From assembly GCA_028751875.1 (NCBI GenBank), contig CM054134.1, positions 69,520,526 to 69,584,525 on the forward strand: 64,000 bases of DNA, written 5' to 3'. The translations under genes and the position numbers were made by a program. The DNA is from Rapana venosa (lineage: Eukaryota > Mollusca > Gastropoda > Neogastropoda > Muricidae). Positions 54,022 through 62,700 of this stretch are shown one piece after another. Within the stretch, counting starts at the first letter, position 1. Each line of letters begins with the position of its first letter. The notes beneath the pieces were generated by a model. The model had not been told where the DNA came from. It saw nothing but the letters and a program-made list of their open reading frames with translations, and searched no databases.

Positions 54022-56666
54022 CACACACACCACACACACACACACTCAGAGAAAGAGACAGACAGACTGACTTCCAACACAGGTAAGCTAATGGAGCGAA
54101 TCATTCTAAGAAGGATTGTATATTATTGTCAGAAAAATAAGGTAGTTCCAATCAATCAAGCAGGCTTTCAAAAAGGCAGATCTGCAATTGATAACCTAGT
54201 TAAACTAACAACACAAGTCAAACAACAGTTTGCAAGAAGAAAAAATTTACTTGCAACATTTTTTGACGTCAGAAAAGCCTACGACCAAGTCTGGCATGCT
54301 AAATTACTGCATAAATTGAAGACTATTGGATTATCTGGGCATGTTTATTATTATATCAAAAGCTTTTTATGTAACAGAAGTATACAAGTGAGAGTAGGGA
54401 ATACATATTCACACTCTAGGTCACTCCATATGGGTTTACCACAGGGTTCTGTTATAGCCCCTTTTCTGTTTAATATACTGTTATATGATCTACCCACAAA
54501 AATGTCCAAAGATATCACCCTAGTACAATATGCTGATGATATATGTATGTGGATGAATGTCACTATGAAGCGCAGTACAACAAAGAGGATGCTTCATTAT
54601 ACCAGAAAGATCTATCAAAAAGAGTTAGATGATTTATATAGATATATTTTTGAAAATGGTCTGACATTTTCCACAGAAAAAACGCATATTATGCTTTTTA
54701 ACAATGGCAGTGATCCAGATACACTACCACAGTTTAGGATTGGAGGGGAGCTAATTCAGTACACAAATACTGTCAAATTTTTAGGCATCTTACTTACATC
54801 AAAATTGAATTGGAATGCTCATATTGGATACATTTTAACAAAAGCAAGAAAATGTATTAATTTTCTTAAAATGGTTACCAGACAGTCTTGGGGACAAGAT
54901 ATGGTCACTTTGAAATGCTTAGCTACGTCACTTGTACGATCCAAGCTGTCTTATGGACAAGAAGTCTTTTTTAGTGCTCCTAATTTTTTACTGAAAAAAC
55001 TCCAAAGTGTAGACTGTAAAGCATATAAACTTGCACTTGGTGTACCATTCCACACCTCCACCATAGGAACTTATAACGAAATTGGGGAACTTCCCCTAGC
55101 TGAATACCGACAACTTTCATGTGCCAAATATGTTTTACGAAGCACAACAAATAAAAACTTTGTTTCTAATGAAATAGAAGTCGAAGCAAAAACAAATTAT
55201 CCTAAAAGAGCTAGAAATATTTCGTATTTAACGCCTATTGGTACGTATGTTTCAGACCTTTTTCAAAAGTCTGAACTTAATGATTATGAATTAGAAATGC
55301 ATAAAGAAGCTTTGCCATGCCCTTCGTGGGAAATAAATAAAGCACATTTTGATATAGAATGTACTAGTGAAAAAAAGAATGAAAACCAAAACATCATGGT
55401 TGCAGATATCCAATCACATATTGAAAATAAGTATATTGACAACTTAAAAGTATATACAGATGGGTCAGTTTTAGAAAATAATGAAGCTGGTTCAGCATTC
55501 GTCATACCAGCTCTAAAAACAGAGAAATCATACTATCTTGGTAAACATCATTCAATATTTACAGCTGAACTTGTTGCAATTCTTATGGCTCTTCACTATA
55601 TTCTTGATTCTGTTTTTCCCATCATTCCTATCTTACTATGTGTAGACTCTAAGTCAGTACTATATGCTATCAAATCCCCAAATTCCAAGAAAGTATCCAG
55701 AATCATTTTTGAACTTAAATATGTCATACACCTTTTAAGTTTAAGAGGTATTCCTGTTTCCTTTTGTTGGGTACCTTCGCACGTTGGAATTTTTTCAAAT
55801 GAGTGGGCTGACAGAGCTGCAAAAAGGGGGCAAGACATCATTTGGAATCAATAGAACTGCATGTTCCATTATCTCTACAGGAGGGATACCGTTTATTAGA
55901 ACAAACGTCGTGGAGTAAGTGGAGAGAATCTGATCAATTCAAGGAACGATGTTTAAAGAGTTGCCTGACTAATAGCCTTATTTCATGTTACAGGACTCCT
56001 TCTCAAACAAACTTAAGTATCGCAACCACGAGAAGAGTTAATACACTATATTTTAGAATAAAATTAAATGCATTTATAACAAAATTTTGTAAAAATGTCA
56101 GGTGCCTTTGTGGGGAACATATTTCCAACACTCACATCCTATTTGAGTGTCCAATTGTAAAACCTTTTTTACCCACATTTTGTGAGCAGTCTGTGGAAAC
56201 TGCATTTAAAAATCCAAAATTAGCCTTTGCCATTGTTAAATGTCTTTTGCACAGCCCAGTAGAGTATTTGCTGTAGTTACTTTATAGTTGTTTCATGTTA
56301 ACAATCTGTTGAATTTAAATTTTTGCTCATGTTTAAGATTCCCTTCCCCCCTCCCCCCCTTTTTTTTGATTGCATGAAAATTCCAACACACTTGTTACCT
56401 AATCAATCTTTTCTCTATCCATTCCCTTCTAGTTCCACTACATTTTCCACATCCCTCGTCTAATATCACTGAGTGTGAACAGACGTTAAATTGAAGACAA
56501 CAACAACACTCAGAGAGAGGGAGAGAGAGAGACGGACGGACGGATGGACGGACAGTTAGACAGACACAGACAGAAAGACAGAGATAGAAAAACAGACACA
56601 GAGAGGAGGGGGGGGGGGGGGAGGTGGCGAAAGAGAAAAGAGAAGAGAAGAGATAGATAGATAGAT

Positions 56667-56739
<73 letters not shown>

Positions 56740-56780
56740 CAGACAGACAGACAGACAGACGGACGGGCAGACAGACAGAC

Positions 56781-56850
<70 letters not shown>

Positions 56851-57210
56851 AAAATTATTTTATTCTTTCATATCGGGGATATTGGAATAAGCGCTTATGT
56901 GCTTTTTTACATCTAGTCCCCGAGTGTATGCAGTTTTGTAAATTCTGTCATCTGTTCCCAACGGCACACAATGGCCTACACTTACGAAAAGCGGAACAGG
57001 ATTAAACGTGTGCGCAAGATGTTCTGCGTGCGTTCGCACACGGGGCCTCGGTTTATAGTCTCATCCGAAGAACTTTTGGGGATAGTGGAGTCTGCACTGA
57101 CGTTAACTCCAGGGGAAAATATCCCCCTTGAACGGGAATCGAACCGGGGTCGTCAGATTGCGAGTGCAATGTTCTAACCACTAGGTCATCCCGTCTCCCA
57201 GAGAGAGAGA

Positions 57211-57299
<89 letters not shown>

Positions 57300-59151
57300 T
57301 GAGAGGAGAGAGAGAGAGTGAATGAGAGAGAGAGAGAGTAGAATGAGAGAGAGAGAGAGAAAGGAGAAGAGAGAAAGAGAGAGAGAAAGAGAGAGGAGAG
57401 AGAGAGAGAAAAGACAGAACACAAAGAGACAGAGGCAGAGAGCAGCTGGGGAGGAGCAGTAACAGCAACAAAACACGCCAACAACAACAAACATCACCAC
57501 CACCAGACCAAGAGCTAACACCACACCAACGCCAACAACAAGGAAAACAACGACACCACCAACACCACCAACAACGCCAACAAAAGGACAACAACAACGA
57601 CAACGACACCACCAACCATCACCAACACACCAACCACACCAACACCACCAAGCAATCACCAACACCACCAACCATCACCAAACCACCAACCATCACCAAC
57701 ACCAACACGAACACCACCAACCACCAACCAAACACACCACCAACCATCAAACAACACACCAACCAACCACACCAACCATCAACAACCACACAAACAACAA
57801 CCCAACAACACACACATCACCACCACCCCAACCACACACCCAAAACCACCAACACAAACACAACACACCACACCAACCCACCAACCAACCACACCACACC
57901 AACCACCACACACAACACCACCAACCATCACAACCAACACACCAACCACCACCACACCACCACACCAACACACACCAACCACCACCAACACCACAACCAC
58001 AACATCACCAAACACCAACCAACCCATCACCAACCACCACACCAACCACCACCAACCATCACCAACCACCACCAACCACCACCAACCGCTACCACCAACC
58101 ACAACCACCACACAACCGCTACCACCAACCACACACAACCACCACCAACCACCACCAACCACCAACCACCCCAACCACCAACCGCTACCACCAACCACCA
58201 ACCACCAACCACCACCAACCACCACCAACCACCAACCCACACCAACCGCTACCACCAACCACCAACACCAACCATCACCAACACCACCAACCACCAACCA
58301 ACATCACCAACCACCACCATCCACCAACCATCAACCAACACCACCAACCACCAACCAACATCACCAACCACCACCACCAACCAACATCACCACCACCACC
58401 AACCATCAACCACCAACCGCTACCAACCAACCACCAACCATCAACCATCAACCAACCATCAACCACCAACCATCATCACCAAACACCAACCATCACCAAC
58501 CACCACCAACAACAAAAACTGACTGACCTGGCTGACACTTGGTCAAAGGTCTTGGTCTTTTTTGACCAGGGCTTGGGCAGCTTGGTCTGCTAGAAAGGTC
58601 TGACAGACGTGGTCATCTTTGAAGGCCTCAGCACTGGCCGGATCCTGACAGTGACCAACACATATTATTTATTTATTTAATTTATTTATTTATAATACTT
58701 CAGTGTGTGAGAGAAAAGGAGAGAGCTAGAGAGAGAGAGGGGGGGTTGGGGTTGGGGTGGAGTGGAGGGAGGAGGGAGGGAGAGAGAGGGGTGGGTGGGG
58801 GAGGGGAGAGAGGGAGGGGGGAGGGGGAGAGAGGGAGGGAGAGAGAGAGAGGGAGGGGAGAGAGGGGAGAGGACAAAGAGGAGGAGAGAAGAGAGAAGAG
58901 AGAGAGAGAGAGAGAGAGGAGAGGGAGGGGGGGGGGGAAAGGGAAGAAGAGAAGAGAGAGAGAAAGAGAGAGAGGGAGAGAGAGGGGGGAGGGAGAGAGA
59001 GAGAGAGAGGGGAGGGGAGAGGGAGAGAGAAGGGGGAGGGAGAGAGAGAGAGAGAGAGAGAGAGGAGGGGGGGGGGGGGGGGGGGGGGGAGGAGGGAGGG
59101 AGGAGAGAGAGAGGAGAGAGAGGAGGGAGGAGGGAGGGAAGAGAGAGAGAG

Positions 59152-59231
<80 letters not shown>

Positions 59232-62200
59232 AGAGATTGATCGAATAATTGATTGACTGATTGATAATCTTTATTGAGAGATTTATTGATTGATATATTG
59301 ACTGATAATCTTTATTCCTAAGGGTTACATATAAGTATCAACATACTTCTTGTTTTCATCCGGCCACTGCCCTGAGTAGAGACTATCGTTATTTATGACA
59401 ACTAAGGATTTAAATCCAATAAACGTTAAGAAGGGAGAGAAAGAGAGACAGACATTCTATCTCTGACCCCCACCCCCCAACCCAAACCATGACCAAACAG
59501 GACATGACCTTAACTCACCACGCAGTTGGGTCATGACCTTAACTCACCACACAGTTGGGACATGACCTTAACTCACCACACAGTTGGGTCATGACCTTAA
59601 CTCACCACACAGTTGGGACATGGCCTTAACCCACTAAACAAATGGCACATGACCTTAATTCACCACACCTTAACTCACCATACAATTGGTACATGACTTA
59701 ACTCACCACACAGTTGGGACATAACTTTAACTCACCACACAGTTGGGACATGACCTTAACTCGCCACACACAGTCGGGACATGACTTAAACTCACCACAC
59801 ACAGGTGGGACATGACTTTAACTCACCACACAGTTGGGACATGACTTTAACTCACCACACACAGGTGGGACATGACTTTAACTCACCACACAGTTGGGAC
59901 ATGACTTTAACTCACCACACACAGGTGGGACATGACTTTAACTCACCAAACACAGTCGGGACATGACTTTAACTCACCACACACAGGTGGGACATGACTT
60001 TAACTCACCCCACAGTGGGACATGACCTTAAATCACCACACAGTTGGGACATGACCTTAGCTCACCACACAGGTGGGAAATGACCTTAACTCACCACACA
60101 AATAGGACACGACTTTAATTCGCCAGACATTAGGACATGACCTTAACTCACCAGACATTGGGACATGACCGTAACTCACTACACAAGTGGGACTCGACCT
60201 CAACTCACCACACAAGTAGGACATGACCTGGACTCACCACACACAGGTGGGACATGACCTGGACTCACCACACACAGGTGGGACATTACCTTAACTCACC
60301 ACACACAGGTGGGATATTACCTTAACTCACCACACACAGGTGGGACATTACCTTAACTCACCACACACAGATGGGACATTACCTTAACTCACCACACAAG
60401 TGGAACGTTATCTTAACTCACCACACACACACGTGGGACATAACCGTAACTCACCACACAGGTAGGAAATGACTTTAACTCACCACACAGGTAGGAAATG
60501 GTTAACTCACCACACATAATTATGGACACAACCTTAACTCACCCCGCATTAAAGACACGACCTTAACTCACCACACAGGTGGCACATGACCTTAACTCAC
60601 CACACAGGTGGCACATGACCTTACCTCACCACACAGGCGGCACACGATCTTAACTCACCACACAGGTGGCACATGACCTTAACTCACCACACAGGGCGGC
60701 GCACGACTGTAACTCACTACACAGGGCGGCACATGACCGTAACTCACCACACAGGGAGGCACATGACCGTAACTCACCACACATTGGAACATGAACTTAA
60801 CTCACCACACACAGGTGGGGCATAACCGTAACTCACCACACAGGTAGGGAATGACTTTAACTCAACAGAGATACTGATGGACACAACCTTAACTCAACCC
60901 GCATTAAAGACACGACCTTAACTCACCACACACAGGCGGCACGTGACCTTAACTCACCACACAGGCGGCACATGACGTTAAATCACCACGCAGGCGGTAC
61001 ATGACCTTAAACTTAACTCACCACACAGACGGCACATGACCTTAACTCACCACGCAGACGACACACGACCTTAACTCACCACGCAGACGGCACACGACCT
61101 TAACTCACCACGCAGACGGCACACGACCTTAACTCGCCACACACAGGCGCACACGACCATAACTCACCACACAGGTGACGCACGACCCTAACTCACCACA
61201 CATTGGGACATGACCTTAACTCACCACAACACAGGTGGCACATGACCTTAACTCACCACACATGTGGCTTATGACCTTAACTCACCACACACAGGCGACA
61301 CATAACCTTAACTCCCCACACGACCTTAACTCACCACACACAGGCGGCACATGACCTTAACTCACCACACAAGTGACACATGACCTTAACTCACCACACA
61401 CAGGCGGCACACGACCTTAACTCACCACACACATGCGGCACATGACCTCAACTCACCACACACAGGCGGCACATGACCTTAACTCACCACACAGGCCGCA
61501 CATGACCTTAACTCCACCACACAGGCGGCACATGACCTTAACCTTAACTCACCACACAAGCGGGACATGACCTTAACTCACCACACACAGACGGCACATG
61601 ACCTTAACTCTCACCACACACAGACGGCACACGACCTTAACTCACCACACACAGACGGCACACGACCTTAACTCACCACACACAGGCGGCACACATGACC
61701 TTAACTCACCACACACACAGGCGGCACACATGACCTTAACTCACCACACACACAGGCGGCACACATGACCTTAACTCACCACACATACAAGGCGGCACAC
61801 ATGACCTTAACTCACACACACACAGGCGGCACACATGACCTTAACTCACACACACACAGGCGGCAACATGACCTTAACTCACCACACACAGGCGACACAC
61901 ATGACCTTAACTCACCACACACAGGCGGCACACATGACCTTAACTCACCACACACAGACGGCACACATGACCTTAACTCACCACACACAGGCGGCACACA
62001 TGACCTTAACTCACCACACACACAGGACGGCACACTGACCTTAACTTACCACACACACACAGGCGGCACACGACCTTAACTCACCACACACACAGGCGGC
62101 ACATGACCTTAACTCACCACACACACACAGGCGGCACACATGACCTTAACCTTAACTCCACCACACAAGCGGGACATGACCTCAGCCTCTGCACACAAGT

Positions 62201-62452
62201 GAAGACAACCACGCGCCCTTGTCTCACCCAATTGGTAAGGACACGCTCCCTTCCCCCTACCCCCTACCCCCCTCCCCTTTGACTCACCATAGGCGCTACT
62301 CCTTCCTTAGGGCTGATGAAGTCGCACGTGAAACCCGCCTTGGTGAACACCTCGTAGGGATGGGCCACCTCGGGAAGGTACCAGCCCGTTTCTTTGCCCG
62401 TCTTGCCCAGCTGGCTGTGGCTGGTCAGCACGAAGAGAATCTTGCCTCCCAT
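48246..62452 (-). CDS. DJ-1/PfpI family protein (class I glutamine amidotransferase-like), 5 coding exons, one frameshift
   Basis: Exons in transcription order: 62452-62288, 58644-58528, 52896-52760, 51049-50865, 48329-48246. Allowing for one surplus base in exon 2, the phases agree and the product is 228 residues, the usual size of Hsp31-like DJ-1/PfpI proteins. Landmarks: N-terminal GGKILFVLTSH with TGWYLPEVAHPY (catalytic-type Glu about 29), DPASAEAFKDD, IFYAGGHGPMWDL, and the nucleophile elbow GAVCHG (Cys about 135, His 136), then the C-terminal ...SGRIITGQNPASATPLA. Relatives are glyoxalase III/methylglyoxal-detoxifying or chaperone-like enzymes, probably cytosolic. The A6 run at 58558-58563 shifts the frame in the given sequence: an assembly indel or a real null allele. 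Confidence 0.9.
48330..48690. other. Intron sequence, AT-rich
   Basis: Nothing recognised apart from short GAA and ATC-rich stretches. Confidence 0.5.
48690..48845 (+). repeat. tRNA-derived SINE, family C, partial
   Basis: 'gcagggtggttaagacatctgcc' (box A-like), 'tgggttcgattccca' (box B), then 'ctcaccattggtgaac'. Confidence 0.7.
48945..49300 (-). repeat. SINE family A, full length
   Basis: Minus-strand copy complete from the AT-rich tail to the tRNA-like head. The inverted box B (ggaatcgagcccgg) is near 49230 and the inverted box A near 49278-49295. Confidence 0.85.
49310..49637 (-). repeat. Chimeric SINE: tRNA-like head plus 5S rRNA-like segment
   Basis: On the minus strand it starts GGATAGCTCAGTGGTCAGAG (tRNA box A-like). 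It continues with 'agctaag', 'tggttacc' and 'ggatgggtgacc' (49543-49554), the order and wording of the 3' half of 5S rRNA. A body with 'aatatgctggcccc' and 'ggttatgggactcctttacc' follows. The second copy is at 50545-50845 on the opposite strand. Confidence 0.75.
49640..50035. other. Intron sequence with a SINE C 3' fragment
   Basis: 'cagccgcattccgtctcccgg' and 'gcagtgtgcatgcga' at about 49932-49990 are a minus-strand SINE C 3' piece. The rest is unassigned. Confidence 0.5.
50036..50480 (+). repeat. SINE family C, full length, split by poly-C and poly-G runs
   Basis: The head has 'gtgacaggatgactaagatg' and box B-like 'gggttcgattccca'. The body has 'gatgagactataaaccgagg' and 'agaagagtaggctattgtgtgcc' as in family A. 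The 3' part has 'ccgaagtcagaatgcggctac' and 'ctcaccatttggtgaac'. A C run at about 50300-50318 and a G run at 50407-50430 are inside it. Confidence 0.75.
50545..50845 (+). repeat. Chimeric tRNA/5S-like SINE, second copy
   Basis: AAGCTAAGCA (50581-50590) and TGGTTA (50601-50606), then a 'gacggtcaccc' variant of box C, follow the 5S rRNA order. The body matches 49310-49637 in inverted orientation. Its 3' end lies about 15-20 bp from the splice donor of the exon at 50865. Confidence 0.75.
50865..51049 (-). CDS. DJ-1/PfpI-like gene, coding exon 4
   Basis: 185 bp, entering in phase 1 and leaving in phase 0. It encodes (G)LIPIILSNGDQLLKGQTVTS... FSNSEEDLVKLSKVMPFMLE... LKELGAIYEKAEDF. The pattern 'G..VT.FSN.EE......+..PF.LE..L...GA.Y' is typical of the family's distal half. 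The acceptor is cctgcag|G and the donor GTCTGT|GTAAGT. The exon is notably GC-rich. Confidence 0.95.
51135..51500 (-). repeat. Non-autonomous retroelement, family F (best copy)
   Basis: Minus-strand reading ends 'cgctgtctgagcgttggac' followed by (GAC/GAA)n, matching the end of the LINE fragment at 3131-3165. Upstream are 'gtataaatagcatctcc' and 'tagaaaagagggaattc' landmarks shared with the other two copies. Confidence 0.8.
51501..52100. other. Intron sequence, unassigned
   Basis: Complex sequence without recognised gene or repeat. Confidence 0.5.
52108..52205 (-). repeat. GGAGT / TCAAG pentamer array, possible LINE tail
   Basis: (GGAGT)n, then (CGAGT), then (CAAGT)n, passing into 'aaaacactttaatcctcccatgaaggg'. 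Read on the minus strand that is a retroelement 3' end followed by a TTGAC-type tail. Confidence 0.7.
52340..52600. repeat. CA, poly-C and (AGTGT/AGTGC) pentamer repeats
   Basis: CA at 52340-52390, a C run at 52404-52420, CACG at 52430-52465, and a TAGTGCAGTG pentamer array at 52465-52600. Confidence 0.9.
52760..52896 (-). CDS. DJ-1/PfpI-like gene, coding exon 3: nucleophile elbow
   Basis: 137 bp, entering in phase 2 and leaving in phase 1. It encodes (S)DYQVIFYAGGHGPMWDLP... and ends YIGAVCHGTV(G). GGHGPMWDL and AVCHG are the two signature motifs of Hsp31-like DJ-1/PfpI proteins; Cys is the catalytic nucleophile and the next His its partner. The acceptor is tcccacag|T and the donor GTCG|GTATGT. 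Confidence 0.96.
52910..53200. repeat. GA/CAGA and (TA)n, AT-rich repeats
   Basis: GACA repeats at 52917-52955, TATATA blocks at 53023-53095, then T-rich sequence. Confidence 0.9.
53205..53400 (+). repeat. SINE family A, partial
   Basis: Runs from box B ('cgggttcgattcccg', 53232) to 'cacgttaaatcctgtttcgc'. The 5' end of the head and the 3' third are absent. Confidence 0.85.
53405..53633 (-). repeat. SINE family A, 3' part, inverted
   Basis: Minus-strand tail-first copy that stops at 'tctcatccgaaaggc', where the next plus-strand piece begins. Confidence 0.85.
53634..53768 (+). repeat. SINE family A, 3' part
   Basis: From 'ttttcgtaagagtaggccatt' to 'ccattatcctcgatataaaag'. Together with the preceding piece it forms a long imperfect palindrome. 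Confidence 0.85.
53800..54045. repeat. CA/CACG microsatellites
   Basis: Degenerate cacgcacg and cacaca sequence immediately upstream of the LINE. Confidence 0.9.
54067..56276 (+). pseudogene. LINE polyprotein remnant: RT, RNase H, C-terminal zinc knuckle (one frameshift)
   Basis: The first open part runs to a stop at 55852. RT motifs: FDVRKAYDQVW (A), GLPQGSVIAPFLFNILLYDL (B), YADDICMW (C), STEKTHIMLF (D), VKFLGILLTSKLNW (E). RNase H follows: VYTDGSV, FTAELVAIL, CVDSKSVLYAI, CWVPSHVGIFSNEWAD. The frame then shifts by one in an A5G5 run (55821-55830). It continues from about 55827 to 56276 with a C-terminal CLCG..H.LFEC knuckle. RT-then-RNase H order fits the I/Jockey-like superclade; the exact clade is not assigned. 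Few lesions suggest a fairly young insertion. Confidence 0.92.
54067..56514 (+). mobile_element. 5'-truncated non-LTR retrotransposon with RT and RNase H
   Basis: The element begins inside the RT domain (LTSNTGKLMERI) and ends with a (CAA)n tail at about 56508. 'acactcagaga' occurs at 54042-54052 and at 56506-56516, a possible 11 bp target duplication, although the flanks are low-complexity. The same 3' end recurs at 34972-35088. No endonuclease or ORF1 remains. It lies in plus orientation in an intron of the minus-strand DJ-1-like gene. Confidence 0.9.
56515..56850. repeat. GA / GACA / GATA microsatellites
   Basis: GAGA, GACG, GACA and GATA blocks with a G run at 56607-56621. Confidence 0.95.
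56862..57200 (-). repeat. SINE family A, full length
   Basis: Tail at 56862 ('cttatgtgcttttttacatc') to inverted box B (ggaatcgaaccggg, 57135) and inverted box A near 57175-57197. Flanked on both sides by GA repeats, so it probably inserted into a GA tract. Confidence 0.88.
57201..57420. repeat. (GA)n microsatellite
   Basis: Long GA array with AGTGAAT interruptions. Confidence 0.95.
57478..58512. repeat. About 1 kb (CCAAC/CCACC)n array, G-rich on the gene-sense strand
   Basis: Built only from CCA, CAA, ACA and ATC blocks. On the minus strand (sense for the DJ-1-like gene) it reads GGTTGG/GGTGG repeats. It ends about 16 bp past the exon 2 donor. 57763-57777 is the complement of GGTTGGTGTGGTTGG. 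Higher-order units (for example 'gctaccaccaacca') recur between about 58085 and 58260. Confidence 0.9.
58528..58644 (-). CDS. DJ-1/PfpI-like gene, coding exon 2 (contains a one-base frameshift)
   Basis: 117 bp; acceptor cactgtcag|G, donor GCCAG|GTCAGT. The first frame gives DPASAEAFKDDHVCQTFLAD then QAAQALVKK. The family then expects a short linker to DYQVIFYAGG, which the next frame supplies (KTKTFDQVSA). The switch point is the run of six A (plus-strand T at 58558-58563). As written, translation stops at TGA eight codons before the exon end. A run of five would restore both the frame and the downstream phase. Confidence 0.9.
58695..59250. repeat. 550 bp polypurine (GA/G) tract
   Basis: Almost pure A/G on the plus strand, including a G run at 59069-59089 and (GATA)n at 59153-59190. 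Long open frames here are artefacts of composition. Confidence 0.97.
59251..59506. other. Intron sequence between satellites
   Basis: TTGATTGA repeats at 59237-59310, then unassigned sequence. Confidence 0.6.
59507..62175. repeat. 2.7 kb minisatellite, unit about 29-31 bp, roughly 85-90 copies
   Basis: The core is 'catgaccttaactcaccac' followed by 'acacaggcgg' or 'acagttggga' variants. The left part is dominated by 'agttgggac', the right part by 'aggcggcac', so it grew by sub-family expansion. On the minus strand each unit contains GTGGTGAGTTAAGGTCA. It lies wholly in coding intron 1 of the DJ-1-like gene. Unit-derived open frames are not genes. Confidence 0.97.
62288..62452 (-). CDS. DJ-1/PfpI-like gene, coding exon 1
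   Basis: 165 bp, 55 codons, ending in phase 0. It reads MGGKILFVLTSHSQLGKTG then KETGWYLPEVAHPYEVFTKA. (K)xLFVLTSH..LG.TG..TGWYLPE is the N-terminal signature of Hsp31-like DJ-1/PfpI proteins. The ATG at 62452 is preferred because it aligns with family starts. An acceptor (ttgcttcag) ends at 62470, so 62453-62469 is exonic. An upstream exon ending in A would create an alternative start MTPTSKMGGK. The donor is CCTATG|GTGAGT. Confidence 0.94.
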
Positions 62453-62475
62453 CTTCGAGGTCGGGGTCACTGAAG

Positions 62476-62531
62476 CAAGGTCAAAAGGGTCAAGGTCAAA
62501 AGGGTCAAGGTCAAAAGGGTCAAGGTCAAAA
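62476..62531 (-). repeat. 15 bp tandem repeat of AAGGTCA half-sites at the exon 1 acceptor
   Basis: Unit AAGGTCAAAAGGGTC, about 3.6 copies, lying just 5' of coding exon 1. On the minus strand it forms the pyrimidine-rich tract of the acceptor. On the plus strand it spells nuclear-receptor half-sites (TCAAGGTCA, GGGTCA). Confidence 0.85.
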
Positions 62532-62564
62532 GAGACGAAAAGAACGTTAATTGATTTTTTTTCG

Positions 62565-62700
62565 CCCCCCCCCCCCCCCCCCTCCTCGAGTTAATTCAGT
62601 CTTGTCAGGAGATACAGATTCAGTGAAATAGTTGTTGTTGTTGTTTTGGTGTTGTTGTTGTTGTTGTTGTTGTTTGGGTGTTGTTATTGTTCCTTAGCTA
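62565..62700. repeat. Poly-C and (GTT)n repeats
   Basis: C run at about 62567-62582 and GTT repeats at 62630-62690. Confidence 0.9.

Noticed and set aside
57181..58469. V/W/G- and L/S-rich minus-strand open frames
   Set aside because: Translations of GA and CCAAC repeat arrays.
58707..59165. Long R/E/G-rich open frames
   Set aside because: Produced by a GA/G polypurine tract, with no protein family or splice context.
61765..62079. HTGGTHDLNSP repeat protein and its antisense counterpart
   Set aside because: Direct translation of the 30 bp minisatellite; the frame breaks where the unit length changes.
59507..62175. CRISPR-like array
   Set aside because: Eukaryotic context, contiguous tandem units with no unique spacers.
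62461..62470. GTG start at 62470 for the DJ-1-like protein
   Set aside because: An acceptor AG sits exactly there and nuclear genes rarely use GTG. The ATG at 62452 matches family N-termini.
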